Below, piece after piece: positions 25,986 through 36,379 of a stretch of 64,000 nt of DNA; the stretch's first letter is position 1, and every line of letters starts with the position of its first letter. The notes beneath the pieces are model-generated. The model was not told where the DNA came from. It worked only from the letters and a program-made list of their open reading frames with translations, and made no database searches. The position numbers and the translations under genes were made by a program. This DNA is from Caldithrix abyssi DSM 13497 (lineage in GTDB: Bacteria; Calditrichota; Calditrichia; Calditrichales; Calditrichaceae), in assembly GCF_001886815.1 (NCBI RefSeq), contig NZ_CP018099.1:4772501-4836500 (forward strand). Direction: 5' to 3'.

Positions 25986-27550
25986 TCCAGACCTCCGTAA
26001 TTCGAACGACTTTTCTTTAACTCATCTACCGTTGGGTTTTCAGGCGCATTTTTTGTTGGCGTAAAATATTCTCTGGTAATGGTTTGCAAATTTTTCAAGG
26101 CCTGGCGCGAGGTCTTAAGAACCGTATTGGGAAACAAGCCCAGCCACAGCAATGCCAGAACAAGCGCCGTAAAAATGGAAATTTCTCGAGCCGTGGCATC
26201 CGGCATCTTCCATTTTTTTTCGTTTTTGCCAAAGAACACTTTTTGAATCATCCACAAGGAATAGACGGTGGCGGCAATAAAGCCCAGCGTTGCCAGGGCA
26301 GCGATGGGAATACTAACCTGGTAAACGCCTAACAGGACCAGAAACTCACCGACAAAGTTAGCCAGCCCAGGCAGCCCCAGCGAGGCCATCGCAAACACCA
26401 TTCCAAAACCGCCGAAGCGCGGCGCAATATCCCATAAACCGCCCATCTTATCCATGTCGCGCGTGTGTAAACGTTCATAGATATCGCCCACCAGGATAAA
26501 GAGAGCGCCCGTACTCAAACCGTGCGACAGGATGATTAAAACAGCGCCCTGCAGCGCCAGCTGATTCCAGGCAAAAACACCTAACAAAACAAATCCCATG
26601 TGGCTGACGCTGGTGTAAGCGACCAGACGTTTTAAATCATTTTGCGCAAAGGCCACAATGGCCGCGTAAATGATGCCGATAATACCCAGAACCATGGCGA
26701 ACATGGCAAACTCTTTACCGGCCTGTGGAAAGAGAGGCATTAAAAAGCGGATAAAACCATAGGCGCCCGCCTTTAGCACCAATCCGGCCAGCACAACGCT
26801 ACCGGCGGTGGGCGCTTCGGTGTGTGCATCGGGCAGCCAGTTATGGAGCGGCACGATCGGTAATTTTACGCCAAAACCAACAAAAAAGCCCAACATCAGC
26901 CAGAAGGCGACTTTGGGAGATACCTGCGTTCCCAGCAATTCCAGATAATCGAATGTGTAATGGCCGGTTTGGGAACCGTGGATAAAATACAGAGCCAGAA
27001 TAGAAATAAGCATAAATAGCCCGCTGGCCTGCGTAAAAATAAAAAACTTTATGGTTGCATAAATGCGGTTGGAGTGCCCCCAGATGCCGATTAAAAAATA
27101 AAGGGGAATGAGCATGACTTCCCAGAAGAAGTAAAACAAAAATAAATCCAGCGCCATGAACACGCCGCTAATGCCAGCCAGGATCCAGAGCAGGTTAAAA
27201 TGAAAAAATCCAACTCGCTCTTGAATGCCTTTCCAGGAACAGGCAACCGCCAAAAGGCCAAGAAAGCCCGTCAACACGATGAGCAGAATGCTCAGCCCGT
27301 CAACCGCCAGAAAGTACTGAATGCCCCACTGCGGGATCCAGGAGGTTTTTTCCATCAAAAACCAATCCTGCCGGGCAAGGGTCAGGCCTTTTTCCGAGAG
27401 AAAAGAGATCCACAAGCGGACGCTAACCGCCAGATGCACAGCCGTAAAAAAGAGCGATATCCAGCGCGGCGCTTCTTTATTCCAGCGACCGGCCAGCCAG
27501 GCCAGTAAGCCGCCTAAAATCAACCATGAGAATAAAAACGTTAATGTCAT
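25982..27550 (-). CDS. nuoM: NADH-quinone oxidoreductase subunit M
   Basis: A 522-residue antiporter-like proton-pumping subunit. Key residues are the glutamate in 'YFFWEVMLIPLYFLIGIWG', the lysine in 'GFGVKLPIVPLHNWLPDAH' and a lysine-bearing helix 'LVLKAGAYGFIRF'. Its ATG overlaps the nuoL stop codon by 4 bp. About 30 polar residues extend the C-terminus after the last helix. Confidence 0.97.
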   Translation of the reverse strand: MTLTFLFSWLILGGLLAWLAGRWNKEAPRWISLFFTAVHLAVSVRLWISFLSEKGLTLARQDWFLMEKTSWIPQWGIQYFLAVDGLSILLIVLTGFLGLLAVACSWKGIQERVGFFHFNLLWILAGISGVFMALDLFLFYFFWEVMLIPLYFLIGIWGHSNRIYATIKFFIFTQASGLFMLISILALYFIHGSQTGHYTFDYLELLGTQVSPKVAFWLMLGFFVGFGVKLPIVPLHNWLPDAHTEAPTAGSVVLAGLVLKAGAYGFIRFLMPLFPQAGKEFAMFAMVLGIIGIIYAAIVAFAQNDLKRLVAYTSVSHMGFVLLGVFAWNQLALQGAVLIILSHGLSTGALFILVGDIYERLHTRDMDKMGGLWDIAPRFGGFGMVFAMASLGLPGLANFVGEFLVLLGVYQVSIPIAALATLGFIAATVYSLWMIQKVFFGKNEKKWKMPDATAREISIFTALVLALLWLGLFPNTVLKTSRQALKNLQTITREYFTPTKNAPENPTVDELKKSRSNYGGLE

Positions 27551-29439
27551 AGGATCACCACAATTGTTATTGAAACCAGAACACCAAGGGCAATGCCCAC
27601 AATGTAACGACGCACTTTACCGGTTTGCGTTAATTTAAACAGATAATGGAATTGTCTGGAAATCCAGGGCAGGAAAACATAAATAAGATCGATGAAATCT
27701 CGTTTGTTAATGCGCGCGATCCAGACATAAGGCCGAATGAACACTCTTTCGTAAAGCCAGTCAAATCCCAGGCCAGAAAGCAGGAATTGCTGCAATCCAC
27801 GGCCAAGCGGAGTCGCGGTAAAGCCGGCCACAATTTTTGTGTTCTTAAGATACAGATAATAAGCAAGATAGATAGAAATGATAGCCAATACGGCCGTTAA
27901 TACCTGCGAAAATATCTCCAGCGCTACTTCATGATGCCCGCCTTCAAGCCCTGGCAAAACCTGCTTCATAAAATCGCTGAACAGGGTCAGGTGGCCCATG
28001 GTAGCAGGCAGTTCAATAAAGCCGCCAAACACGGCAAAAACAGACAGCACGATCAACGGCACATGCACGGTCCATTTCGGAAAGTGCGATACTTCGATTT
28101 TCTGTTCGCCAAAAAAGGTGACAAACACCATGCGAAAGGTGTAAAAAGCGGTTATCACCGCGCCAAAGAGGGCCGCCAGCCACAGATAAATACTGCCGTT
28201 GGGCCCGCTCCAGGCGTACCAGATGATGGCGTCTTTACTGTAAAAGCCGGCTGTAATCAACGGCAACGCGGCCAGCGAAGCCGAACCGATCAAAAACGTC
28301 CAGAAGGTAACCGGCAAAGCCTTTGCCAGTCCGCCCATCTTGAACATATTTTGTTCATGATGCTGAGCGAGAATAATGGCGCCCGCGCCCAAAAAGAGCA
28401 GCGCTTTAAAAAAGGCGTGAATCATAAAGTGAAAAACACCCGCGCTCCAGGCGCCCACACCCAGGGCTAAAAACATGTAGCCAATTTGACTGACCGTTGA
28501 ATAGGCCAGAACGCGTTTAATATCGGTTTGCGCCATTCCGGCCAGACCGGCAACCAGCAAAGTAGCCGCGCCAACAATAGCCACCGCCGTCATGGAAATG
28601 GGAGCCAGTAGGTAAATACCGTTCATTCGGGCGATCAAATAAACGCCGGCGGTTACCATGGTTGCGGCATGGATCAAAGCGCTGGTTGGCGTGGGGCCGG
28701 CCATGGCGTCTGGCAACCACACCTGCAGAGGTAACTGAGCCGACTTGCCAACGGCGCCGCCCAGCAGCAGCAACGTGGAAGCCACCGCCAGTTTGTTACC
28801 CGGCGACCAGACATGAGGCGCAACCGTTAAAATTTCTTGAATATTTAAAGATCGAAAACTGTAAAACAGCAAAAACAATCCAATGGCCATGGCGGCATCG
28901 CCCACGCGCGTTACAATAAAGGCCTTGCGCGCCGCGTAACCGTTAGCCGGATCGCTGTACCAGAAGCCGATTAACAGGTAACTGCACAACCCTACGCCTT
29001 CCCAACCCAGGTAGAGCAACAGCAGGTTATCGCCCATCACCAGCATCAGCATGGCGCCGACAAACAGGTTCATATAGGCAAAAAAGCGGCTAAAGGCTGC
29101 GTCGTCGGCCATGTATTCGGTTGAATAAAGATGAATCCAGAAACCGACAAAGGTAATCACAAAAATAAAGACCATGGAAAGCGCATCCAGGTGGAAGGCG
29201 ATATTCACCTGAAAATCATCGGCTGCAATCCAGTTCCACAGCGTTTGAACGAATATCCCGTTTTCCGGAGGACTGGTCAAAAACTGAAAACCAATCAATA
29301 AGGTAATAAGGGCCGAAAGGCCAACCGAGCCCACGCCGACAAAGGCGGAAAGTTTATTGCCTAATTTTTTGCCGAAAATTGCTAAGATCAAAAATCCCAA
29401 AAAGGGAAATGTTGGTACAAGCCATAAAAATTCGTACAT
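27547..29439 (-). CDS. nuoL: NADH-quinone oxidoreductase subunit L
   Basis: A 630-residue antiporter-like subunit, the distal proton pump with the long lateral helix at its C-terminus. Visible are 'LYLGWEGVGLCSYLLIGFW', 'GGAVGKSAQLPLQVWLPDAM' (key lysine) and 'GPTPTSALIHAATMVTAGVY'. Length is usual for bacteria. One base separates it from nuoK. Confidence 0.97.
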   Translation of the reverse strand: MYEFLWLVPTFPFLGFLILAIFGKKLGNKLSAFVGVGSVGLSALITLLIGFQFLTSPPENGIFVQTLWNWIAADDFQVNIAFHLDALSMVFIFVITFVGFWIHLYSTEYMADDAAFSRFFAYMNLFVGAMLMLVMGDNLLLLYLGWEGVGLCSYLLIGFWYSDPANGYAARKAFIVTRVGDAAMAIGLFLLFYSFRSLNIQEILTVAPHVWSPGNKLAVASTLLLLGGAVGKSAQLPLQVWLPDAMAGPTPTSALIHAATMVTAGVYLIARMNGIYLLAPISMTAVAIVGAATLLVAGLAGMAQTDIKRVLAYSTVSQIGYMFLALGVGAWSAGVFHFMIHAFFKALLFLGAGAIILAQHHEQNMFKMGGLAKALPVTFWTFLIGSASLAALPLITAGFYSKDAIIWYAWSGPNGSIYLWLAALFGAVITAFYTFRMVFVTFFGEQKIEVSHFPKWTVHVPLIVLSVFAVFGGFIELPATMGHLTLFSDFMKQVLPGLEGGHHEVALEIFSQVLTAVLAIISIYLAYYLYLKNTKIVAGFTATPLGRGLQQFLLSGLGFDWLYERVFIRPYVWIARINKRDFIDLIYVFLPWISRQFHYLFKLTQTGKVRRYIVGIALGVLVSITIVVIL

Positions 29440-29440
29440 A

Positions 29441-29749
29441 TCAGCCCCTCAAATTACTGGCAGCATCGGAATTGAGTGTTTTAAATTTCTGATAAATCTG
29501 AATGAGCAGCGCCAGGCCTACAGCCACTTCGGCGGCTGCCATGGTCAAAATAAAAAGAAACATGACCTGCCCATCCGCCAGGCCATGGTGCGCCCCGGCA
29601 AAAACAAACGCCAATCCGGCGGCATTCAGCATAATTTCAACCGATATGAGCATAAACATGATATTCTTGCGGATCATAACGCCGACAAAGCCTGTAAAGA
29701 ACATTATGCTGGCAATCAATAAGCCTGTATTTAAAGAAACGGAACTCAT
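29441..29749 (-). CDS. nuoK: NADH-quinone oxidoreductase subunit K
   Basis: A 102-residue three-helix subunit. Both conserved membrane glutamates are present, in 'MLISVEIMLNAAGLAF' and 'AAAEVAVGLALLIQIY'. These are essential to proton translocation in the E. coli protein. Its start overlaps the nuoJ stop by 4 bp. Confidence 0.96.
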   Translation of the reverse strand: MSSVSLNTGLLIASIMFFTGFVGVMIRKNIMFMLISVEIMLNAAGLAFVFAGAHHGLADGQVMFLFILTMAAAEVAVGLALLIQIYQKFKTLNSDAASNLRG

Positions 29750-30279
29750 TCTTCGGCTCCTTCTGTTTTTAAAAAGCGGTGAACAACATGTTTTTTGCGC
29801 CGTGCCAGATGATAGGCCCCAATAATGCCGGCCATCAATAGAATAGCAGCCAGCTCCACGGCGATGATGTAGGTTGAAAACAGCGCTTTTCCGACTTCCC
29901 GCGGATCAATCGGCGCGCCCTTGATGGTCAAAGTTTCGCCAGAAATAATAATATAAATCACTTCAACTAACAGGATCAGGCTCAACACGGAAGGGAAATA
30001 CCAGCCTTCGGTAGAAAGCCATCTTTTTTCCTGTTCAACCGCCGCACGCCCCAGATTAAGCATCATCACCACAAACACAAAGAGCACCATAATAGCCCCG
30101 GCGTAAATGATGATTTCCATGGCCGCAATAAACGGCGCCCCGATTAAAAAGAACATGACTGCGGTGGCTAACAACGATACAACCATGTACAACAGAGCGT
30201 GCACTACATTGGTTCGCGTAATCACCAGAATGGAAGAAACAATGGCAACCAGAGCCGCAATGTAAAACAAAATTGTCAT
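29746..30279 (-). CDS. nuoJ: NADH-quinone oxidoreductase subunit J
   Basis: A 177-residue subunit with five predicted helices; the third carries the conserved 'EIIIYAGAIMVLFVFVVMML' segment whose pi-bulge is part of the coupling mechanism. Length is in the normal range. It follows nuoI by ~36 bp. Confidence 0.95.
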   Translation of the reverse strand: MTILFYIAALVAIVSSILVITRTNVVHALLYMVVSLLATAVMFFLIGAPFIAAMEIIIYAGAIMVLFVFVVMMLNLGRAAVEQEKRWLSTEGWYFPSVLSLILLVEVIYIIISGETLTIKGAPIDPREVGKALFSTYIIAVELAAILLMAGIIGAYHLARRKKHVVHRFLKTEGAEE

Positions 30280-30315
30280 TGGTTATGACCCTTTACTCTC
30301 AACTTTAACTTAAAA

Positions 30316-30831
30316 TTAAGGATTCAAATCCCGAATATCGATGGGCGGATCTTCGTGTTGCGCTTCGCCCTTGCCTTTTCCGCCAACCGTATAGCCGGCC
30401 ACGCGGTAAAAATTGTAGCCATGATATTTGCCCTGTCCGTCAATGAGCAGATGCTCTTTTTCGTAAACCAGGTTTTGCCGCTCGTATTCAGCCAGTTCAA
30501 AATCCGGCGTCAACTGGATGGCGTAGGTAGGACAGGCATCCTCGCAATAGCCGCAAAAAATACAGCGCGAAAAATTAATGCGGAAAAATTTTGGATAGCG
30601 CCGTCCTATTTCGTCTTCCGTTGCTTCCAGGGCAATGCAGTCCACCGGGCAGGCCGCGGCGCACAGATTGCAGGCCACACAGCGTTCCTGGCCGTCCGGA
30701 TCGCGCGTTAACACAATGCGTCCGCGATATCGCGCCGGAAGTTTTGGTTTTTCTTCCGGATATTGCACGGTAAATCGCCTGTAAAACGTATGAAGTAGCG
30801 TTAACCAAATGCTTCGTAAAATGCTAAACAT
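30316..30831 (-). CDS. nuoI: NADH-quinone oxidoreductase subunit I (2x[4Fe-4S])
   Basis: A 171-residue peripheral-arm subunit holding clusters N6a and N6b. Both ferredoxin motifs are intact: '[12 protein letters not shown]' and '[12 protein letters not shown]'. An amphipathic N-terminus ([20 protein letters not shown]) contacts the membrane arm. A 111-bp gap to nuoH is the largest inside the operon and could hold an internal promoter, though none is obvious. Confidence 0.96.
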   Translation of the reverse strand: MFSILRSIWLTLLHTFYRRFTVQYPEEKPKLPARYRGRIVLTRDPDGQERCVACNLCAAACPVDCIALEATEDEIGRRYPKFFRINFSRCIFCGYCEDACPTYAIQLTPDFELAEYERQNLVYEKEHLLIDGQGKYHGYNFYRVAGYTVGGKGKGEAQHEDPPIDIRDLNP

Positions 30832-30942
30832 CTATTCTCCCAGCTATATCTTTCCTGGTTAAGAGTATTTGCGTTTTTTGTTTGGTCTGATAAATTCCTT
30901 TGACCATCATGCTGTTTTTTTTAACCCTTAACTCTTTATTCC

Positions 30943-31902
30943 TTAAGATCCAAAATACAACTTCAGTGCGCCTGTTGCCAGAACGTTTAAGAGAGACAAT
31001 GGCAGCAGAACTTTCCAGCCCAGGGCCATCAACTGGTCGTAGCGCGGCCTTGGCAGAGCGGCTCTGACCAGCACAAACAAGGTGATAAAGACCATCGTTT
31101 TAAGAAAGAACCAGACCACCGGCGGCAAAAATGAGGGCCCAAGCCATCCGCCGAAAAAGAGGGTGGCGATCATGGCCGAAATTAGCGTAATACCCAGGTA
31201 TTCGCCGACAAAGAACATGCCGAATTTCATGCCGGAATATTCCGAATGAAAACCGGCCACCAGCTCGCTTTCCGCTTCCGGTAAATCCAGTGGCGCGCGA
31301 TGCGATTCTGCAAATCCGGCAATCACAAAAATGACAAAACCAATAAACTGCGGAATCACAAACCAGACCGTTTTTTGCGCTTCTACTATTTTTACCAGAC
31401 TAAAAGAGTCGCTCATGATAACCACGCCCATTAAAGAAAGGCCCATAAAAACTTCGTAAGATATGACCTGCGCCGCGCCGCGCAATGCGCCAATCAACGA
31501 ATATTTGTTATTGGACGACAATCCGCCCAGAAAAATGCTGTAAGCGCCCAGCGAAGACATGGCCAAAAAGAAGAGCAGACCGATATTCATATCCGAAACG
31601 ACCAGTCCGGGGCCAAAGGGCACAACCGCAAACCCCAACAATACGGCAATCATCACAAAAGTCGGGGCAATGATAAAAACCCATTTATCGGCAAACGGCG
31701 CGATCCAGTCTTCCTTAAAAAAGATCTTTACCATGTCGGCCAGCACCTGCATCAGGCCAAAGGGGCCCACGCGGTTCGGGCCGTAACGATCCTGCCACAA
31801 AGCCAGCATGCGTCGTTCGTACCAGATCAACAGGGCGGCAATGGTCAGCATTACGCCCAGAACGCCAACGATTAACAACAGATAAAACAGCGTCTCATTC
31901 AT
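30943..31902 (-). CDS. nuoH: NADH-quinone oxidoreductase subunit H
   Basis: A 319-residue membrane subunit forming much of the quinone-binding site. Conserved parts are '[19 protein letters not shown]', '[21 protein letters not shown]' (charged loop facing quinone) and '[13 protein letters not shown]'. About eight helices. It starts 4 bp after the nuoG stop. Confidence 0.97.
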   Translation of the reverse strand: MNETLFYLLLIVGVLGVMLTIAALLIWYERRMLALWQDRYGPNRVGPFGLMQVLADMVKIFFKEDWIAPFADKWVFIIAPTFVMIAVLLGFAVVPFGPGLVVSDMNIGLLFFLAMSSLGAYSIFLGGLSSNNKYSLIGALRGAAQVISYEVFMGLSLMGVVIMSDSFSLVKIVEAQKTVWFVIPQFIGFVIFVIAGFAESHRAPLDLPEAESELVAGFHSEYSGMKFGMFFVGEYLGITLISAMIATLFFGGWLGPSFLPPVVWFFLKTMVFITLFVLVRAALPRPRYDQLMALGWKVLLPLSLLNVLATGALKLYFGS

Positions 31903-31906
31903 ATTC

Positions 31907-34606
31907 TCATCCTGTGATTTTTGCCATGATTGGTAAATTCACAAATCCGATTTCCGGCATTCCGATGGGGATGCCGGCCATACCTTGCAGAAAAGTCGGA
32001 CTGGTTTTCACCTCAAGTTCAACCGTCCTGTTCAAAATATGGATTTTTACTCTGGAACTTTTCAGCGCTTCGGCGTCTTTTTCATTGAGCAAAATAAAAG
32101 GCGACGGAATTACTTCTTCCACGCCCGGCGTCAGGCGGCTCAACTCATCGCTGCCATAAAAAAGGTAAATAGGAACGGCCAGCCACTGGTCTTTTTCTGC
32201 TTTAAAAGCCGCCGGAACGTCTTTAAAATATTCCGTTTTGTTTGTTAGCTGAGCTTTAAAAATACGGACGCCCGGATCGCCGCCATGCAACCCACCGCCG
32301 ACTTCGACTTGAAATTTGTTCACCGCCTGATTGGAGTTCCACCCCGGATACCAGAAACGGGAAAGAGCGGCAGAAGGAGCCGGGCCCTGGTAACCTTCCA
32401 TGGTGAACGACAGCGGAGAATCTTCGTCTTGCGGAGGTTTGGGTTCGCTGACGTCAACATGGGCGTTAATGGCCGTCCGACCGGAAAAACGGTGCGACTG
32501 ACGCGGGATCTTTTGTCCGTTGATGCGAAAACGGCTATCCGGCGCTGCTTCTTTAACGGCCTGCAATTGCGGATACTCTGCCGTCAGGGCGTTGATCACA
32601 TCATCCAGGTTATTCAGCTCGTCTTCGGCGATCAGGCCGTTGTCTTCCATAAAGCCGGCCAGCCAGCGCCAGCTTTCTTTAATGGTTTGCTCAGGGTTAA
32701 ACACCTGAAAGAAGCGTTGCGCCCGGCCTTCGTTGTTGATCAGCGTGCCGTCGCTTTCGGTAAACGGCCCGACCGGAACCACCAGGTGCGCTTTTTGCGT
32801 TGTTTCGTTTGGTAGATAATGCAGAACAACCACTTTTTCTGCGGCGCTCAGCAAGTTATCAACCCGTTCTTTTTCCATGCGACGGTACAGGTCATTTTCC
32901 AGAACAAATAGCGCATCGTATTTTCCGGCCTCCACCGCTTGCAGCGCGTCATCCAGCGCTTTTTCTTCTAACATGGCCAGCCCAAAACTATTGGCCTCGG
33001 GTAGGGCAAAGAACAGGTCTGCCGTTTTTTGCTTTTCATTAATAGCGCGCCCAATATTGGCCGCGGCTTCAAGAATTTTTTCATTCATCAAAGAAACGCC
33101 GCTGACGATGAGCGGTTTTTTAGCGTTTAGCAATTCTCGCGCAATTTGTTTGGCCAGTTTTGCCTCTTCTTCGCTTAAATCGTCAACGCCCGGCGCCGAA
33201 GGATCAATTTCGTGGGCAATGGCAAAGCCAAGCCGGGCAATGCTGTCCGGCGCATTGCGGTAGGTGGCTGTTGCCAAATCGTCCAGTTTGGTCTCTGCAG
33301 GCGTTAAAACAAAGAAAGGCCCCAGTTCATCCTGAATAATTTCCATGGCGGCCAGCTCGTGCCATGTGGGAATATTCATGCTGATGGGCAGTTCCATGGG
33401 CCGCACGCGCGCCGCCTGTCGTAAACTGAGAGCCAGCAGGGGCGCGGTGTTGGTAACGTCTTCGCCAAGCACCAGCACCACGTCGGCCTTTTCCGTTTCG
33501 CGCAGCGAAGGTACATTAAACGGGCCGTTCTGCATGATGCTTATGGCCTTGCGCGTTACGCGATGTTCCGTCTGCGAAACACCGGCAAAAAAGTTTTCTT
33601 TACCGACCAGCTTTTGCAGGGCGTAGTTGGATTCCAGCGAAGCCTTTGGCGAACCGATGCCCAGCAAACGGCCTTTTTTATTTACAATCTTTTTGACGAA
33701 TTCAAACGCCGTGGAAATATCAACCGCTTCCAGTTCGCCGGAAGCCTGGCCGCGGCGCAGGGGTTGTTTGATGCGTTTGTCGCTGTTCACGTATTCGTAT
33801 CCAAAGCGTCCCCGATCGCAAATGAAATAACCGTTCACCTGTCCGTTGTAGCGGCTGGTAATGCGCCGCACGGTTCCGTAGCGTTCACTGGCAATGATGT
33901 TGCAGCCCAGGCTGCAATTGTGACAGATGGAAGGCGCTGTGGTTAAATCCCATTTACGCGTGTAATGTTTTTTGTAAGTTTTGTCGGAAAACACGCCGGT
34001 GGGGCACACTTCAACCAGGTTGCCGCTAAATTCATTTTCCAGCACGCCGTCTTCGTAACGGCCAAAAAAGACACGGTTACGCGAGGCAAAAACATTAAAA
34101 TCCCGACCGCCGGCGTACTCTCTGTAAAAACGGACACAGCGGTAGCAGGCAATGCAACGATTCATTTCGTGATTAATGAATGGGCCGAGATACTGATTGT
34201 TGTGCGTGCGTTTGTTGAATTCATAACGGCGGTAGTTGTGCCCGGACATTAAGGTCATGTCCTGCAAATGACACTCGCCGCCCTCGTCGCACACCGGGCA
34301 ATCGTGGGGATGGTTGGTCATCAACAATTCAATGATGTTTTCCCGGAATTTTTTTACTTCCGGATCATTTAACGAAATGCGCATGCCGTCCACAACCGGC
34401 TCCATGCAGGCCATGACGATGCGGCCTTTCTGGTCGTTTTCGTCGGCATATTTTTTAACGGCGCATTGCCGGCAGGAGCCGACCGATCCCATGGCTGGAT
34501 GCCAGCAAAAATAAGGCAAGTCCAGACCCAACGAAAGAACCGTTTGCAGCAGATTGTTTTTTGGCTCTACTTCGTAAACTTTGCCATCTATATTAATCTT
34601 CACCAT
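31907..34606 (-). CDS. nuoG: NADH-quinone oxidoreductase subunit G (with N7 cluster site)
   Basis: An 899-residue subunit. N-terminal [2Fe-2S] N1b ligands lie in '[15 protein letters not shown]'; the His-Cys cluster N5 is in '[14 protein letters not shown]'; N4 is in 'RCIACYRC' with the later 'EVCPTG'. A fourth set, 'CHNCSLGC' plus a cysteine in 'YFICDRG', matches the extra cluster N7 found in E. coli and Thermus. The rest is a molybdopterin-oxidoreductase-like domain without cofactor function. RBS TGGAGG is located 8 bases before ATG and overlaps the nuoF end. Confidence 0.96.
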   Translation of the reverse strand: MVKINIDGKVYEVEPKNNLLQTVLSLGLDLPYFCWHPAMGSVGSCRQCAVKKYADENDQKGRIVMACMEPVVDGMRISLNDPEVKKFRENIIELLMTNHPHDCPVCDEGGECHLQDMTLMSGHNYRRYEFNKRTHNNQYLGPFINHEMNRCIACYRCVRFYREYAGGRDFNVFASRNRVFFGRYEDGVLENEFSGNLVEVCPTGVFSDKTYKKHYTRKWDLTTAPSICHNCSLGCNIIASERYGTVRRITSRYNGQVNGYFICDRGRFGYEYVNSDKRIKQPLRRGQASGELEAVDISTAFEFVKKIVNKKGRLLGIGSPKASLESNYALQKLVGKENFFAGVSQTEHRVTRKAISIMQNGPFNVPSLRETEKADVVLVLGEDVTNTAPLLALSLRQAARVRPMELPISMNIPTWHELAAMEIIQDELGPFFVLTPAETKLDDLATATYRNAPDSIARLGFAIAHEIDPSAPGVDDLSEEEAKLAKQIARELLNAKKPLIVSGVSLMNEKILEAAANIGRAINEKQKTADLFFALPEANSFGLAMLEEKALDDALQAVEAGKYDALFVLENDLYRRMEKERVDNLLSAAEKVVVLHYLPNETTQKAHLVVPVGPFTESDGTLINNEGRAQRFFQVFNPEQTIKESWRWLAGFMEDNGLIAEDELNNLDDVINALTAEYPQLQAVKEAAPDSRFRINGQKIPRQSHRFSGRTAINAHVDVSEPKPPQDEDSPLSFTMEGYQGPAPSAALSRFWYPGWNSNQAVNKFQVEVGGGLHGGDPGVRIFKAQLTNKTEYFKDVPAAFKAEKDQWLAVPIYLFYGSDELSRLTPGVEEVIPSPFILLNEKDAEALKSSRVKIHILNRTVELEVKTSPTFLQGMAGIPIGMPEIGFVNLPIMAKITG

Positions 34607-34608
34607 TC

Positions 34609-35898
34609 TCAGGACCTCCAGGGGCAGCGTTTTTCTTTAATGTGACGCTCAAAATCTTCTCTAAAATATTTTAATGCGCTTTGCAAGGGTTCCATGGCGC
34701 CAGGGGCCAGAGCGCAAAAGGAATTACCGGGCGACAGGGTTTGCGTAAGGCTTTCCAGTAGTTCAAGGTCTTCCATTTTGCCCTGCCCGTTTTCAATGGC
34801 CCACAAAATATTGCGCGTCCAGGGCAGGCCGTCGCGACACGGCGTACACCAGCCGCATGATTCCTGGGCAAAAAACTGCTCTAAATTGTGCACCATACCC
34901 ACCACGCAGGTCTGGTCATCCAGCACAATCATGGTGCCCGTTCCCAGTCGGCTGCCAGCTTGCTCCACGCCTTTGTAATCCAATTTGATTTCCAGGTGTT
35001 CTTCCACCAGAAAGTCGGTCGATGCACCGCCCGGCAACAGGCCTTTAAACTTCAGACCGTCGCGCATCCCGCCGGCTTTTTCTTCCAGCACCTCGCGCAT
35101 GGTTACGCCAAGCGGCAATTCCCATAATCCGGGATTTTTAACCTTGCCGCTTACGCCATAAATTTTCGTTCCGCCGTCTTCGCTTATACTGATGCTCTTG
35201 TACCAGTCCGAGCCATTGCGCAAAATGTGCGGCACATTACACAGCGTTTCGATATTGTTTACGATGCTTGGCTTGCCAAACAAACCGCTTGTTTGCGGAA
35301 AGGGCGGCTTGGCTCGTGGGTTGGCCCGTTTGCCTTCCAGCGAATTGATTAACGCCGTTTCTTCACCGCAAATGTAACGTCCGGCGCTGGTGTGCAGATA
35401 CAGGTCAAAATCAAAACCGCTCCCCAAAATATTCTTGCCCAGCAAACCGGCTTCATAGGCTTCTGCCAGCGCTTTGCTAATGGTTTGCGCCGCCTTTTTG
35501 TAAGCCCAGCGCAAAAAGATGTAGCCGATTTCGGCCTGAATGGCGTAAGCGGAGATGATCATTCCTTCAATCAGCTGGTGGGGGTCTCCTTCGAGCAGCA
35601 GGCGGTCTTTAAAAGTGCCCGGCTCCATTTCGTCGCCGTTGGCGATCAGATATTTAGGCCGCGGCGCATCATCGCCAATGGGCACAAAACTCCATTTCAG
35701 CCCGGTGGGGAACCCTGCTCCGCCTCGCCCACGAAGGCCCGCCTTTTTAACAACTTCCTGCACCTCTTTAGGCGTCATCTTCAAAGCGGCTTTCAATCCT
35801 TCGTAGCCGCCGTTTTTCTGATAATCTGCCAGCGAGTTGGTTTCTCCCGGCCGAATATGCTGTGTTAGTGGTCTTTCCATACGCTCATCTATTCTCAT
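34609..35898 (-). CDS. nuoF: NADH-quinone oxidoreductase subunit F (NADH/FMN site)
   Basis: A 429-residue subunit that binds NADH and FMN. 'GRGGAGFPTGLKWSF' is the FMN/NADH glycine-rich loop and 'ESCGWCTPCRDG', with a later cysteine in 'NSFCALAPGA', binds [4Fe-4S] N3. Its ATG overlaps the nuoE stop by 4 bp. Presence of nuoE, F and G shows this complex I uses NADH rather than ferredoxin or F420. Confidence 0.97.
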   Translation of the reverse strand: MRIDERMERPLTQHIRPGETNSLADYQKNGGYEGLKAALKMTPKEVQEVVKKAGLRGRGGAGFPTGLKWSFVPIGDDAPRPKYLIANGDEMEPGTFKDRLLLEGDPHQLIEGMIISAYAIQAEIGYIFLRWAYKKAAQTISKALAEAYEAGLLGKNILGSGFDFDLYLHTSAGRYICGEETALINSLEGKRANPRAKPPFPQTSGLFGKPSIVNNIETLCNVPHILRNGSDWYKSISISEDGGTKIYGVSGKVKNPGLWELPLGVTMREVLEEKAGGMRDGLKFKGLLPGGASTDFLVEEHLEIKLDYKGVEQAGSRLGTGTMIVLDDQTCVVGMVHNLEQFFAQESCGWCTPCRDGLPWTRNILWAIENGQGKMEDLELLESLTQTLSPGNSFCALAPGAMEPLQSALKYFREDFERHIKEKRCPWRS

Positions 35899-36371
35899 TT
35901 GTATTGATCTAAAATTTCATCGATTTTTTCGGGCGTTAAATTGCCGTACAGTTCGTTGTCCACCATCATTGCCGGGGCACGGTCACAGGCGCCAAGACAG
36001 GGGATGGTTAACAACGTAAATTTTTTGTCTTCGGTTGTCTGCCCCAGATCAATCTTTAGCTTATCCTTCAGATGATCTCTCACATTTTCGTAGCCCATAA
36101 TCCAGCAGCTTATGCTATCGCACAGTAAAATTACGTGCTCGCCCACCGGTTTACGGAAAATCAGATTGTAAAAGGTGGCCACGCTATCCACTTCATCCGG
36201 GGTCATCTCCAGAAATTCGGCAACGTCTTTTACGCTTTCGTCGGATACATATCCGCGATGTTCCTGCACCACCTTTAAAGCTTCTATGACCGCGGCCTGT
36301 TTGCGCGGATAGTGCTTTAAATGTTCTTTAATTTCTACAATTTCTTTATCTGTAAGCATAATGCGTTCCAT
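35895..36371 (-). CDS. nuoE: NADH-quinone oxidoreductase subunit E
   Basis: A 158-residue thioredoxin-fold subunit carrying [2Fe-2S] N1a. Ligands follow the C-x4-C ... C-x3-C pattern: 'LLCDSISCW' and 'PCLGACDRAPAMM'. ATG 36371 is used here; a second ATG four codons on is possible. Confidence 0.95.
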   Translation of the reverse strand: MERIMLTDKEIVEIKEHLKHYPRKQAAVIEALKVVQEHRGYVSDESVKDVAEFLEMTPDEVDSVATFYNLIFRKPVGEHVILLCDSISCWIMGYENVRDHLKDKLKIDLGQTTEDKKFTLLTIPCLGACDRAPAMMVDNELYGNLTPEKIDEILDQYK

Positions 36372-36379
36372 TTATTGAT